Source of the DNA: CBDHDN01 sp965261585
GTDB lineage: Bacteria > Pseudomonadota > Alphaproteobacteria > UBA6615
NCBI GenBank assembly: GCA_965261585.1
Contig: CBDHDN010000045.1
Location: 1-62,027, forward strand
Reading direction: 5' to 3'
DNA: 62,027 bases
How positions within the stretch are numbered: position 1 is the stretch's first letter; each line of letters opens with the position of its first letter. The notes under the pieces are model-generated. The model worked only from the letters and a program-made list of their open reading frames with translations. It searched no databases and was not told the DNA's origin. Positions 32,662 through 41,372 of this stretch are shown piece after piece. The translations under genes were made by a program, and so were the position numbers.

Positions 32662-34263
32662 ATGTACGACTACGTGATCGTCGGCGCCGGCTCGGCCGGC
32701 TGCGCCATGGCCGCGCGCCTGAGCGAGCTGGCGGACGCAAACGTGCTGCTGCTCGAGGCCGGGCCGCCCGACCGCGACGCCAACATCCACATGCCGGTCG
32801 GCTTCCGCAAGGTGATCGCCGGACCGCTGACCTGGGGCTACAAGACGGCGCCGCTGGCGCACGCCGGCGACCGCCGCATGACCTATCCGCAGGGCCACGT
32901 GCTCGGCGGCGGCAGCTCGATCAATGCCATGGTCTATACCCGCGGCAACGCCGCCGACTATGACGGCTGGGCTAATGGTGAGGGCTGCGCGGGCTGGGCT
33001 TACGCCGACGTCCTGCCCTATTTCCGCCGCTCCGAGGACAACGAGCGCTACGCGAACGAGCACCACGGCACCGACGGGCCGCTCGGCGTCTCGGACCAGA
33101 TCAGCCCGCACTTTTTGACGAAGGTGTTCGTGCGCGCAGCCCAGGAGGCCGGCATTCCCTACAACCCGGACTTCAACGGGGCGCGCCAGGAGGGCAGCGG
33201 CCTCTATCAGGTGACCCAGCGCGGCGCCCGCCGCTGCAGCACCGCCGTCGGCTATCTGCGGCCGGCGCTGGCGCGCGCCAACCTGAGTGTGCACACGGAC
33301 TGCCTGGTCACCCGCATCGTCGTCGAGGGTGGCCGCGCCGTCGGCGTCGAATACCGCCGCGGCAAGGCCGGCCCGGTCACCGTGGCGCGGGCCGAGCAGG
33401 AGGTCGTCGTCGCCGCCGGCGCGATCGGCTCGCCGAAGCTGCTGCTGTTGTCCGGCATCGGCCCGGCGGACGAGCTGGGCCAGCTCGGGGTCGCCGTCGT
33501 GCACGACCTGCCCGGCGTCGGCAAGAACCTGCAGGACCACATCGACGTCTACAACATCAGCGAGTTGTCGGGGCCGCACAGCTATGACAAGCACACCCGG
33601 CTGCACAAGATGCTGTGGGCCGGCGCCCAGTGGAAGCTGTTTGCGTCCGGCCCGGTGACGTCGAACCTGGCCGAGGGCGGCGCCTTCTGGTGGGTCGACA
33701 AAGACGAACAAGCGCCCGACATACAGTTCCACTTCCTGCCCGGCGCCGGGCTCGAGCCCGGCGTCCCGCCGCTCGACGGCTATGGCTGCACGCTGAACTC
33801 GTGCCACCTGCGGCCGCGCAGCCGCGGCACGGTCACGCTGCAGGACGGCGACCCGGCGACCGCGCCGCGTATCGATCCGAACTACTGGGCCGAGCCCTAC
33901 GATTTCGAGATGTCGCTGCGCGGCTTCGAGCTGGCGCGCGAGATCATGGCCCAGCCGGCGTTCCGCAAATACGTGCGGCGCGAGCACCTGCCCGGCCCCC
34001 AGGCGAAGACGCGCCAGGACCTGGAAGCCCACGCCCGGCGCTTCGGCAAGACCGACTACCACCCCGTCGGCACCTGCAAGATGGGCGTCGACGAGATGGC
34101 GGTCGTCGACCCGCAGTGCCGCGTGCGCGGCATCGCCGGCCTGCGCGTCGCCGATTCCTCGATCATGCCGCGCCTGATCAGCGCCAACACCAACGCCGCC
34201 TCGATCATGATCGGCGAAGAGGCGAGCGACCTGATCAAGGGCCGCGCGACGCCGCTGGCATAG
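32662..34263 (+). CDS. GMC-family FAD alcohol/choline dehydrogenase
   Basis: This 533-aa flavoprotein has an N-terminal FAD fold (YDYVIVGAGSAGCAMAARL) and the GMC signatures VLGGGSSINAMVYTRG and GAIGSPKLLLLSGIGPADEL. The C-terminal catalytic region reads HPVGTCKMG, followed by GLRVADSSIMPRLISANTNA. Members oxidise choline or other alcohols to aldehydes. Its partner is probably the preceding dioxygenase. Length is normal and the gene intact. Confidence 0.93.
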   Translation: MYDYVIVGAGSAGCAMAARLSELADANVLLLEAGPPDRDANIHMPVGFRKVIAGPLTWGYKTAPLAHAGDRRMTYPQGHVLGGGSSINAMVYTRGNAADYDGWANGEGCAGWAYADVLPYFRRSEDNERYANEHHGTDGPLGVSDQISPHFLTKVFVRAAQEAGIPYNPDFNGARQEGSGLYQVTQRGARRCSTAVGYLRPALARANLSVHTDCLVTRIVVEGGRAVGVEYRRGKAGPVTVARAEQEVVVAAGAIGSPKLLLLSGIGPADELGQLGVAVVHDLPGVGKNLQDHIDVYNISELSGPHSYDKHTRLHKMLWAGAQWKLFASGPVTSNLAEGGAFWWVDKDEQAPDIQFHFLPGAGLEPGVPPLDGYGCTLNSCHLRPRSRGTVTLQDGDPATAPRIDPNYWAEPYDFEMSLRGFELAREIMAQPAFRKYVRREHLPGPQAKTRQDLEAHARRFGKTDYHPVGTCKMGVDEMAVVDPQCRVRGIAGLRVADSSIMPRLISANTNAASIMIGEEASDLIKGRATPLA

Positions 34264-34376
34264 GGTGCGGGCCGCCGGGTGCCGGTGACCGACGATTAAC
34301 GCCGTCGGCCTAGGATCAAGTAGCAGCGGCGTGGGCAAATCGCGGGCCCACCCGCGCGGGCGATCCCTGGACCAAC

Positions 34377-34673
34377 ATGATCCTGACCTGGATTCTTGCC
34401 GGCCTGTTCGTTCTCTTCGGCCTGCCCCTGATGCTGACCGATGACCCGGCTTGGCGCCAGATCTGGGGCGGCCTGAGCACCCTTGCCCTCGGCGGCTTTG
34501 CGGTGTCGATGGTCTGGACCGCGCTCCCCACGGGGCAGATCAGGCTGCAATATTCCGTCATCCGCCACGCCCAGCAACCACGGCTGTTTTGGGCGTCGGT
34601 CCTGCTCGTGGCCGCGGCCGGCGGCGGCGTCCTCATCTCCAGCGGATGGCTGCTGCTCTTCAAGTCAACGTGA
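34377..34673 (+). CDS. Small predicted inner-membrane protein
   Basis: This 98-aa protein has two or three hydrophobic segments (ILTWILAGLFVLFGLPLML, LSTLALGGFAVSMVW and a C-terminal VLLVAAAGGGVLISSGWLLL). I do not recognise a family. The hydrophobic pattern and isolated position between the GMC gene and tRNA-Pro support a real but uncharacterised protein. Confidence 0.55.
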   Translation: MILTWILAGLFVLFGLPLMLTDDPAWRQIWGGLSTLALGGFAVSMVWTALPTGQIRLQYSVIRHAQQPRLFWASVLLVAAAGGGVLISSGWLLLFKST

Positions 34674-34831
34674 CCGAGCAGTGTCACACCGGGGCCACCG
34701 TCGCGGGCTGTATCCGACGGGCCGCGCGGCGCCCGTTCACCAGACTGGCAAGGACCTTACCCGACCCCGGTTCAGCCCCAGGGCCGCGTTTGGCCCCCGC
34801 CAGGCCTTTCTCGCCAAGTTCTTGAAAAGAT

Positions 34832-34908
34832 TGGTCGGGGAGAGAGGATTTGAACCTCCGGCCCCTGCCTCCCGAAGACAGTGCTCTACCAGGCTGAGCT
34901 ACTCCCCG
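34832..34908 (-). tRNA. tRNA-Pro (anticodon CGG)
   Basis: The complementary strand folds as a full cloverleaf. The acceptor CGGGGAG pairs with CTCCCCG, the D-arm is GCTC/GAGC, and the anticodon stem CTGTC/GGCAG encloses loop TTCGGGA, giving anticodon CGG. The T-arm is GGAGG-TTCAAAT-CCTCT, the discriminator is A and CCA is encoded. The leading C1 is typical of tRNA-Pro. Confidence 0.95.
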
Positions 34909-35068
34909 ACCGGGCCGCGATCTATACACAGGCGCGGGTGCGTTGGCAATCGGGCCCTCACCCGATGGTGACTTGGCGGTGGCCACGCGGTATCCCTATC
35001 TCTCGGGCTGCGCGAACATGCCAACGGCCCGCGAACACGAACAGAGCCCGAGAAACGAGGAGAACCGA

Positions 35069-35452
35069 ATGAGACGAGCGATCCTGGCGGCGGCGGCCGC
35101 AGTGGCCACCCTGGTGGCCGGCGGCGGCGCCCAGGCGGAAGGTGACGCCGCGGCCGGCGAGCAAGTGTACCGCCGCTGTGCCGTCTGCCACACGACGGCC
35201 GACGGCGACCGCAACAAGATCGGCCCCAACCTGTTCGGCGTGATGGGCAGCACCGCCGGCACGCGCCCGACGGGCTTCAACTATTCCCCGGCGTTGAAGG
35301 ATTCGAACGTCGTCTGGGACGACGCCAACATGGACCAGTGGCTGGAAAACCCGCGCGCACTGATCGCCCGCAACCGCATGGGCTTCCCTGGCCTGCGCGA
35401 CGCCAAGCAGCGCGAGGACATCATCGCGTTCCTGAAGCAGGCGACGCAGTAG
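35069..35452 (+). CDS. Periplasmic class I cytochrome c (c2/c552 type)
   Basis: This 127-aa protein has a signal peptide cleaved near GGAQAEGD. A haem motif CAVCH follows at about residues 38-42, then the KIGPNLFGVMGSTAGTRPTGFNYS loop seen in cytochrome c2, and a likely axial Met in ARNRMGFPGLRD. It would shuttle electrons in the periplasm. The start follows a good GAGGAG, and a hairpin terminator lies downstream. Confidence 0.9.
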   Translation: MRRAILAAAAAVATLVAGGGAQAEGDAAAGEQVYRRCAVCHTTADGDRNKIGPNLFGVMGSTAGTRPTGFNYSPALKDSNVVWDDANMDQWLENPRALIARNRMGFPGLRDAKQREDIIAFLKQATQ

Positions 35453-35479
35453 GCGTGAGGCCAACGCCCCCTCACCCCA

Positions 35480-35513
35480 AGCCCTCTCCCGCCAGTCGGG
35501 GGAGAGGGGCTTT
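35480..35513 (+). terminator. Rho-independent-like terminator after the cytochrome c gene
   Basis: A GC-rich stem (AGCCCTCTCCC pairing with GGGAGAGGGGCT) with a short loop is followed by TTT, about 30 bp past the stop. A second GAGAGGG-rich palindrome follows to about 35560. The U-run is short, so termination strength is uncertain; it may instead be a dispersed palindromic repeat. Confidence 0.5.
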
Positions 35514-35873
35514 CGGCCCGGCTGCTTCTCTGCTCCCTGACCGGAGAGGGCCGCCAGGGCAGATGGTTCTCGAGCACGCTTCACCGGGCGTCCATGGGTC
35601 GTTCGCCTTGGAGGATGGTCAAGCATGGACCCAGCGGCCCCGTTGCGCCACGCGGCAGCTCGGGTAGTATCAAGAGCGTAGATGGCTCCAGGTTGAGGAA
35701 CTGCGTGGTTGCCCGGTGGAGTGTTGGGCTCTCAGACGAAGCCGGCGCGACCGGGGTAACAGCAGGGCCGCGGCTGGAGCTCGCACTGTCGCGTCGGTGG
35801 CCGGATGCCGGCATAGTGTGCCCGTCGCGCGGTCAACCGCGAACCGAGATGAACAATCACTGAGGAGGAAGCT
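35514..35873. other. Intergenic region upstream of the first TAXI gene
   Basis: About 360 bp without a recognisable gene or RNA. Several frames are open by base composition only. The last 20 bp hold a strong GAGGAGGAA ribosome-binding site for the GTG start at 35874. Confidence 0.4.
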
Positions 35874-36890
35874 GTGGAACTTGGAAAGAAACTATCCTTA
35901 GGCGTCGCCGTGGCAGGGGTCGCACTTGCATCGACTCTGCTGCCATCGGCAGACGCGGCCGCCCAGGCCCGCACCGAGCGGACGTTCATCGCCATCGGCA
36001 CCGGCGGTCCCACGGGGGTGTATTTCGTTGTCGGCAACTCCATTTGCCGCTTGATCCACAAGGAGGCCGCCGAGGGGCGCACGTCAGGCCGCAAGCACGG
36101 CATCCGCTGCTCGGCGCCTTCGACGGCCGGCTCCACATACAACATTGGCCAGATCACCGAAGACGAGCTGGACTTCGGCGTCGCGCAGTCCGACTGGCAG
36201 TACCATTCCTTCAACGGTAGCGCGCCCGACAAGGTGGTGCCCAACCCGAACCTGAGGGCGGTGTTCTCGGTGCATCCGGAGCCGTACCACATCATCGTGG
36301 GCAGGGACTCGGGAATCGAGTCCTGGCAGGACCTGAGGGGCAAGCGCTTCAACATCGGCAACCCGGGCTCGGGCCAGCGCGGCACGACCGAGGTGCTCAT
36401 GGACCGCTACGGCTTCACCACCGATGACTTCGCGCTGGCCACGGAGCTGACCTCGACGGAGCAGTCGAAGGCGCTGTGCGACGGCAAGATCGACGCCTAC
36501 GGCTATACCGTCGGCGTGCCGAACGCCGGCGTGTCGGTGGCCACGGACGGCTGCAATGCGCGGATCATCAACTTGGCCAGCAGTGTCGAACAGGGCCTGG
36601 TGGAGGAGTTCCCCTATTACGCCTTCGCGACAATCCCGAAGGGGGCCTACAAGACGACCGCCGAAGACGTAACCACGTTCGGCGTGATGGCGACCTTCGT
36701 CACCAGCGTGGACGTGCCGGAGAACGTGGTCTACGAGGTCACCCGCGCGGTCTTCGAGAACCTCGATGACTTCCGGGCCCTGCATCCAGCGTTCGCCAAC
36801 CTTGATCCGCAGAACATGATCAAGAACGGCCTGTCGGCACCACTGCACCCCGGGGCCGCGAGGTACTACAGAGAGCAGGGCTGGATGTAG
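35874..36890 (+). CDS. TAXI-family TRAP transporter substrate-binding protein
   Basis: This 338-aa periplasmic protein has a signal peptide (ending near ADAAAQARTER) and the TAXI hallmarks FIAIGTGGPTGVYFVVGNSICRLI, ELDFGVAQSDWQYHSFNG, and LRGKRFNIGNPGSGQRGTTEVLM. Such proteins deliver ligands to fused TRAP permeases; the ligand is unknown. It starts with GTG behind GAGGAGGAA. The fused permease follows about 100 bp downstream on the same strand. Confidence 0.93.
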   Translation: MELGKKLSLGVAVAGVALASTLLPSADAAAQARTERTFIAIGTGGPTGVYFVVGNSICRLIHKEAAEGRTSGRKHGIRCSAPSTAGSTYNIGQITEDELDFGVAQSDWQYHSFNGSAPDKVVPNPNLRAVFSVHPEPYHIIVGRDSGIESWQDLRGKRFNIGNPGSGQRGTTEVLMDRYGFTTDDFALATELTSTEQSKALCDGKIDAYGYTVGVPNAGVSVATDGCNARIINLASSVEQGLVEEFPYYAFATIPKGAYKTTAEDVTTFGVMATFVTSVDVPENVVYEVTRAVFENLDDFRALHPAFANLDPQNMIKNGLSAPLHPGAARYYREQGWM

Positions 36891-36992
36891 CCCGGAAACC
36901 TGTCTTCGGACCGGCGGCCTACCCGGCCGCCGGCCCCTCTTCTTGCGTGCTTTTTTGCATGCTTTTTTTGTGTTTTGTGATGGATCGCGTCG

Positions 36993-37097
36993 ATGTCTGA
37001 ACTGCGTTTCCCTGGCGCCCGGCCCGGCCAGGACTAGGTCGAGAAGACCCTGAAACCGGAAGAGGTCGAGTACAGGGGTCGTAAGCAGGGCCCGCGC
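36993..37097 (+). other. 5' extension of the TRAP permease gene interrupted by an in-frame amber codon
   Basis: An ATG at 36993 opens the same frame as the permease and encodes MSELRFPGARPGQD. TAG follows at 37035-37037, and then 20 more sense codons (VEKTLKPEEVEYRGRKQGPR) lead without further stops into the permease. A charged N-terminal tail of this kind usually precedes helix 1 in fused TRAP permeases, so the TAG looks like a one-base change from a sense codon. Confidence 0.6.
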
Positions 37098-39398
37098 TTG
37101 GCGCTGGTGATCAGTCTCATCGCGGCGTCGTGGTCGCTGTTCCAGCTATGGATCGCCTCCCCGCTGCCGTTCGAGTTTGGCTTCGGCATTATCGTCGACG
37201 TACCGGCGCGGGGCGTCCACTTGGCGTTCGGCCTGCTGCTCTGCTTCCTGATGTATCCGGCCGCGAGGCACCTGGCGCCCCGGAAAATTCCCATTTACGA
37301 CGTGGTCCTGGCCGTGCTGGGAGTCGGATGCGCGCTGTACCTGTTCCTGGGTTGGGACGGTATCGTCGCCCGCCGCGGCATCCTGCTGCAATACGAACTG
37401 CTTGGTTTCGCCTTGCCCGTGGAGGCCATCCTCGGCGGCCTCGGCATCATCCTTCTGCTCGAGGCCACGCGGCGCAGCATCGGTGTGCCTCTGGTCATCG
37501 TCGCGACCGTCTTCCTAGTCTACTCCGTGTTCGGGCAGTCGATGCCGGAGATCATCTCTCACAAGGGGCTCTCGGTCCCCCGGCTCATCGGCTACCATTG
37601 GCTCGGAGGCGAAGCGATCTTCGGCATTCCGATCGACGTCTCGGTGAGCTTCGTGTTCCTGTTTGTCCTGTTCGGGGCGCTTTTGGAGAAGGCCGGCGCC
37701 GGCCAGTACTTCCTGAACTTGGCCTTCGCGCTCGTTGGCAGGTTTCGCGGCGGACCCGCCAAGGCGGCGATCCTCGCCTCGGGCATGACCGGACTGATTT
37801 CGGGCTCGTCGGTGGCGAACACGGTCACCACGGGAACGTTTACGATCCCGGTGATGCGGCGCATCGGCATACCGGCCACCAAGGCCGGCGCCATCGAGGT
37901 GGCCGCTTCGGTGAACGGCCAGCTCATGCCGCCGATCATGGGCGCGGCGGCCTTCATCATCGCCGAGTTCATCGGCATCTCGTACTTCGACGTCATCGTC
38001 GCCGCCTTCATCCCGGCGGTGATCGCCTATATCGCGCTGCTCTACATCTCCCATCTCGAGGCGCTGAAGCTGGGTCTCGTGGGCCTGCCGCGTGCGGAGA
38101 TACCGCCGGTCCGGAAGACGTTCGTGAACGGCGCGCACTATCTGATCCCGATCGCGGTCCTGATCTATCTCCTGATGTGGAAACGGTGGACGGCGAGCAG
38201 CGCGGTCTTCTGGGCGATCCTGCTGATGATGGTCATTATCGTGCTGCAGCACGTCGTCGCGGCGCTGCGCACGGGTGAGGTTTCCATCGCCAAGGCCGTG
38301 CTCGACGGTTTCGCCGCTATCTACGGCGGCATGGTCGCCGGGGCCCGCAACATGATCAGCATCGCCGTGGCCGTCGCGGCGGCCGGCATCATCGTCGGCG
38401 CCGTGTCCTCGACGGGCCTCAACAACGCCATGGTGGGCATCGTCGAGACGATCTCAGGCGGCAACGTGTTCATCCTGCTGGGGCTCACGGCGGTGTTGTG
38501 TCTGATTCTCGGGATGGGGTTGCCGACGACGGCGAACTATATCGTCGTGGCGTCGCTCTTGGCGGGCGTGCTCGTGGAGGTGGGCAACGCCTCGGGTCTC
38601 GTTTTGCCGCTCATCGCGGTGCACCTCTATGTCTTTTATTTCGGGCTGATGGCCGACGTGACGCCGCCCGTTTGTCTTGCCGCATTCGCGGCGTCGGCGA
38701 TATCGGGGGCCGATCCCCTCAAGACCGGCATGCAGGCGTTCCTGTACGAGATCCGCACGGCGATCCTGCCGATCGTATTCATCTTCAACACCGAACTGCT
38801 GCTCGTCGGCGTCGTGAGCGTCTGGCAGGGGCTCCTCATCTTCGTGGTCTCGCTCATCGCCATCCTGTGTTTCAGCTCGGTAACCCAGGGCTGGATGATC
38901 GTGAAGCTCAAGCTGCACGAAGCGCTGCTGCTGCTGGTCGTCGTCGTCGGGTTGTTCCGCCCCGATGTGCTGCTGGATCGGGTCTCGCCGGCTTTCCGAG
39001 CCATCGATATGGAACAATTGGTGGCCGGTGAGGCCGCGCTCGAGCCGGGCCGTAAGATCCGGCTGCATGTGGTTCGGGAGACGGACTACGGCGACCGCTT
39101 CAAGCTGTTCGTGCTGGAGACGCCGCAGCCCGGTGGCGTGGGCCGGCACGGCCCGTACGGGCTGACGCTGTTACCGTCGGACGACGGTCGCTACGAGGTT
39201 GCCGACCTGGCCTTCAACGACGTTGCCGAGACGGCCGGCGTCGACTTCGGAGACTTCGTGACCTCGGCCGATGTCGAGCAGCTGCGTCGGCCGCCGAAGG
39301 AGATCGTATATCCGTTCGCGCTGGCCGTACTGGCCGTGGTCATCGGGCTCCAGCTCATACGGTGGCGCCGCCCAGCGGCGAGGGCCGCATCGGCGTGA
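37098..39398 (+). CDS. Fused 4TM-12TM TRAP transporter permease with DUF3394 tail
   Basis: This fused DctQM-type permease (about 766 aa from TTG 37098) has many membrane helices and the core motifs GLISGSSVANTVTTGTFTIPVM and EVAASVNGQLMPPIMGAAAFI. It also shows LGMGLPTTANYIVVASLLAGV and ADVTPPVCLAAFAASAISGADP. After about residue 630 a soluble DUF3394 region precedes a last helix. It works with TAXI proteins, and one lies on each side. The true start is unclear because an amber codon interrupts the natural N-terminal extension. Confidence 0.92.
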   Translation: MALVISLIAASWSLFQLWIASPLPFEFGFGIIVDVPARGVHLAFGLLLCFLMYPAARHLAPRKIPIYDVVLAVLGVGCALYLFLGWDGIVARRGILLQYELLGFALPVEAILGGLGIILLLEATRRSIGVPLVIVATVFLVYSVFGQSMPEIISHKGLSVPRLIGYHWLGGEAIFGIPIDVSVSFVFLFVLFGALLEKAGAGQYFLNLAFALVGRFRGGPAKAAILASGMTGLISGSSVANTVTTGTFTIPVMRRIGIPATKAGAIEVAASVNGQLMPPIMGAAAFIIAEFIGISYFDVIVAAFIPAVIAYIALLYISHLEALKLGLVGLPRAEIPPVRKTFVNGAHYLIPIAVLIYLLMWKRWTASSAVFWAILLMMVIIVLQHVVAALRTGEVSIAKAVLDGFAAIYGGMVAGARNMISIAVAVAAAGIIVGAVSSTGLNNAMVGIVETISGGNVFILLGLTAVLCLILGMGLPTTANYIVVASLLAGVLVEVGNASGLVLPLIAVHLYVFYFGLMADVTPPVCLAAFAASAISGADPLKTGMQAFLYEIRTAILPIVFIFNTELLLVGVVSVWQGLLIFVVSLIAILCFSSVTQGWMIVKLKLHEALLLLVVVVGLFRPDVLLDRVSPAFRAIDMEQLVAGEAALEPGRKIRLHVVRETDYGDRFKLFVLETPQPGGVGRHGPYGLTLLPSDDGRYEVADLAFNDVAETAGVDFGDFVTSADVEQLRRPPKEIVYPFALAVLAVVIGLQLIRWRRPAARAASA

Positions 39399-39447
39399 CG
39401 GGAGATCGACCGTCGCCAGACCGATCCTCGCGCCGGCCATGGCGAGC

Positions 39448-40428
39448 CTATGGCAGCCAGCCTTGCTCGCCGTAGTAGCGCGCCGCCCCACCGTGGAGCG
39501 GCGCCGTCAGACCGGCCTCGACCATCTCATCCGGCCGTAACGCACCAAACGCCGGATGTTGCCGCCTGAAGCCGTCAAGGTCACCGAATACGGCGCTGAC
39601 GATCGTGTAGATCACGTCGTCCGGGACGTCGGTGGAGCTGACCACGGTGGCGCCGACGCCGAACGTCCGCACGTCGGCGGGGTTGCCGCGATACAAGCCG
39701 CCCGGGATCGTCGCCAAGCGGTAGAACGTGTTGTTGCTGACGAGTTGCCCGATCTCGTCGCCAGCCACACCGACGAGCACTGCATCGCACGTGTTCATCG
39801 CCTCTTGGACGAGTCCGTTCGGATGCCCGCCGACGAATACGATCGCGTCGACCTTGTTGTCGCACAGCGCGCGCGGCTGATCGGACAAGCGCAATTCCGA
39901 TATCAGCGAGAAGTCGTTTTGGGTCCATCCAAGCGCCGCCAACACGACCATCATGGTGGCCCGCGTACCCGACCCTGGGTCACCAATGTTCACACGCTTG
40001 CCCTTGAGATCTTGGATGTTCTTGATGTTGGAGTCTGCGCGCGCCACCACGGTGAACGGTTCCGGGTAGACGGCGAACACCGATCGAAGATTCTCGAACG
40101 GCCCCTCGCCGGCATACTGCGATGTGCCGTTGAAGGCGTGGAATTGCCAGTCGGACTGGGCGACGCCGAGCTCGAACTCGCCCCGGCGAATGGCGTCCAG
40201 ATTCGCAACCGAACCAGCAGTGGATTCTACCAGGCACCGGATGCCGTGTCTCGCACGGTTCCTGTTGACCAGCCGGCAGATGGCGCCACCGGTCGGAAAG
40301 TAGACGCCCGTGACGCGGCCGGTCCCGATGCTGACGATCGTCTGCTGCGTGGCCACATCCTCGGCATGCGCGACCGCCAGGCCCGTTGCGGCAACGAACG
40401 CCAACACCGCTGCGAGACTCGCTCTCAT
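39448..40428 (-). CDS. Second TAXI-family TRAP substrate-binding protein
   Basis: This 326-aa secreted binding protein is a diverged relative of the one at 35874. The signal peptide ends near AVAHAEDVATQ, followed by IVSIGTGRVTGVYFPTGGAICRLV, FELGVAQSDWQFHAFNG, DLKGKRVNIGDPGSGTRATMM and a shared C-terminal HGGAARYYGEQGW. It is convergent with the permease, with a 49-bp gap. Two binding proteins could feed one permease with different ligands. Confidence 0.92.
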   Translation of the reverse strand: MRASLAAVLAFVAATGLAVAHAEDVATQQTIVSIGTGRVTGVYFPTGGAICRLVNRNRARHGIRCLVESTAGSVANLDAIRRGEFELGVAQSDWQFHAFNGTSQYAGEGPFENLRSVFAVYPEPFTVVARADSNIKNIQDLKGKRVNIGDPGSGTRATMMVVLAALGWTQNDFSLISELRLSDQPRALCDNKVDAIVFVGGHPNGLVQEAMNTCDAVLVGVAGDEIGQLVSNNTFYRLATIPGGLYRGNPADVRTFGVGATVVSSTDVPDDVIYTIVSAVFGDLDGFRRQHPAFGALRPDEMVEAGLTAPLHGGAARYYGEQGWLP

Positions 40429-40517
40429 TGTCAATCGACTCCCAATTCGACTGCGCGACCGGATGACCCACCGTCCGACCAGCTTACGATGCTGCATAGC
40501 GACCAAATCGATCGGTA

Positions 40518-41372
40518 TCAACTCCCTCCCGCGAACAACCGGTGCGCGGTGGCGGCGTCGGCGAGCGGCCGGCCGATCAGCGCCGCCGCGGAGGCGACCT
40601 GTCGCACGAGCGCCGCGTTGTCCGGCGCCACGGCGCCGTCGGCGAGAAGCAGGTTGTTCTCGAAGCCGACGCGCGGGTGGCCGCCCAGTGCCGCGGTGGC
40701 GATGGCGCAGGCCAATTCCCGCGCGCCGAAGGCGCAGGTGAACCACGTCGTCACGTCCGCGGCATCGGGGTCCCAGCCGTCGGTGTAGCCCAACAGGTCG
40801 CTCGCCGCCGACGGCCGGTCGGCCGTGTAGTGGCCGAGCGCCAGCAATATGTTGCGGCCGCGCCGCGGGATGACGCCGGCTTCGCACAGCGCCTCGAAGC
40901 GGCGATGCTCGGCCGGCGTGTAGATGATGTATTGCGGCAGGATGCCTTCCTCGACGAGCCAGCTTAGGAAATCCGCAAACGCGGCCTCGTCGGCCGGCGT
41001 CGGCGCCAGCTCGCGCGCCGCCAGCGAAACCGACTCCGGCCGCACGGCGCGGACCATCGCCATCTGCTCGGCCGGGCCGTAGATGCCGACGGCCTCGCTC
41101 GTCGCCTGGACGACCAGGTCGTCGCCGACGGCCTCGCGCACCGCATCGATCGCCCTCCGAAACGTGTCGGCATCGAGCGTGTGCCCGCCGCTCTCGTCGC
41201 GCACATGCAAATGGATCATCGCCGCGCCGGCGTCGCGGACCGCCGGCGCCGTCGCCGCCAGCTCCGCCGCCGTCATCGGCAGCGCCGGATGGTCGGCCTT
41301 CGTCCGGCGCGCCCCGTTCGGGGCAACGCCGACGATCAGCGGCGCGGCGCCGTTCAATGCAGCCGCCGCCAT
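40518..41372 (-). CDS. BKACE-family beta-keto acid cleavage enzyme
   Basis: This 284-aa member of the beta-keto acid cleavage enzyme family (formerly DUF849) has the zinc-binding IHLHVRDESGG near residue 53 and LVVQATSEAVGIYG. Also present are LLALGHYT and the C-terminal VGFENNLLLADG with a metal-ligand Glu. BKACE condenses a beta-keto acid with acetyl-CoA, giving acetoacetate and a shortened acyl-CoA. Its start overlaps the aminotransferase stop, so the pair is coupled; a transaminase would supply the keto acid from an amino acid. Confidence 0.9.
   Translation of the reverse strand: MAAAALNGAAPLIVGVAPNGARRTKADHPALPMTAAELAATAPAVRDAGAAMIHLHVRDESGGHTLDADTFRRAIDAVREAVGDDLVVQATSEAVGIYGPAEQMAMVRAVRPESVSLAARELAPTPADEAAFADFLSWLVEEGILPQYIIYTPAEHRRFEALCEAGVIPRRGRNILLALGHYTADRPSAASDLLGYTDGWDPDAADVTTWFTCAFGARELACAIATAALGGHPRVGFENNLLLADGAVAPDNAALVRQVASAAALIGRPLADAATAHRLFAGGS

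Noticed and set aside
31768..34338. Long antisense open frame (over 850 codons) opposite the TauD and GMC genes
   Set aside because: It mirrors two well-supported plus-strand genes and shows only GC-driven, motif-free sequence.
37035..37037. Pyrrolysine or other recoded amber codon in the TRAP permease
   Set aside because: The position is a poorly conserved tail with no catalytic need, and no pyl genes are visible; mutation or a downstream start is simpler.
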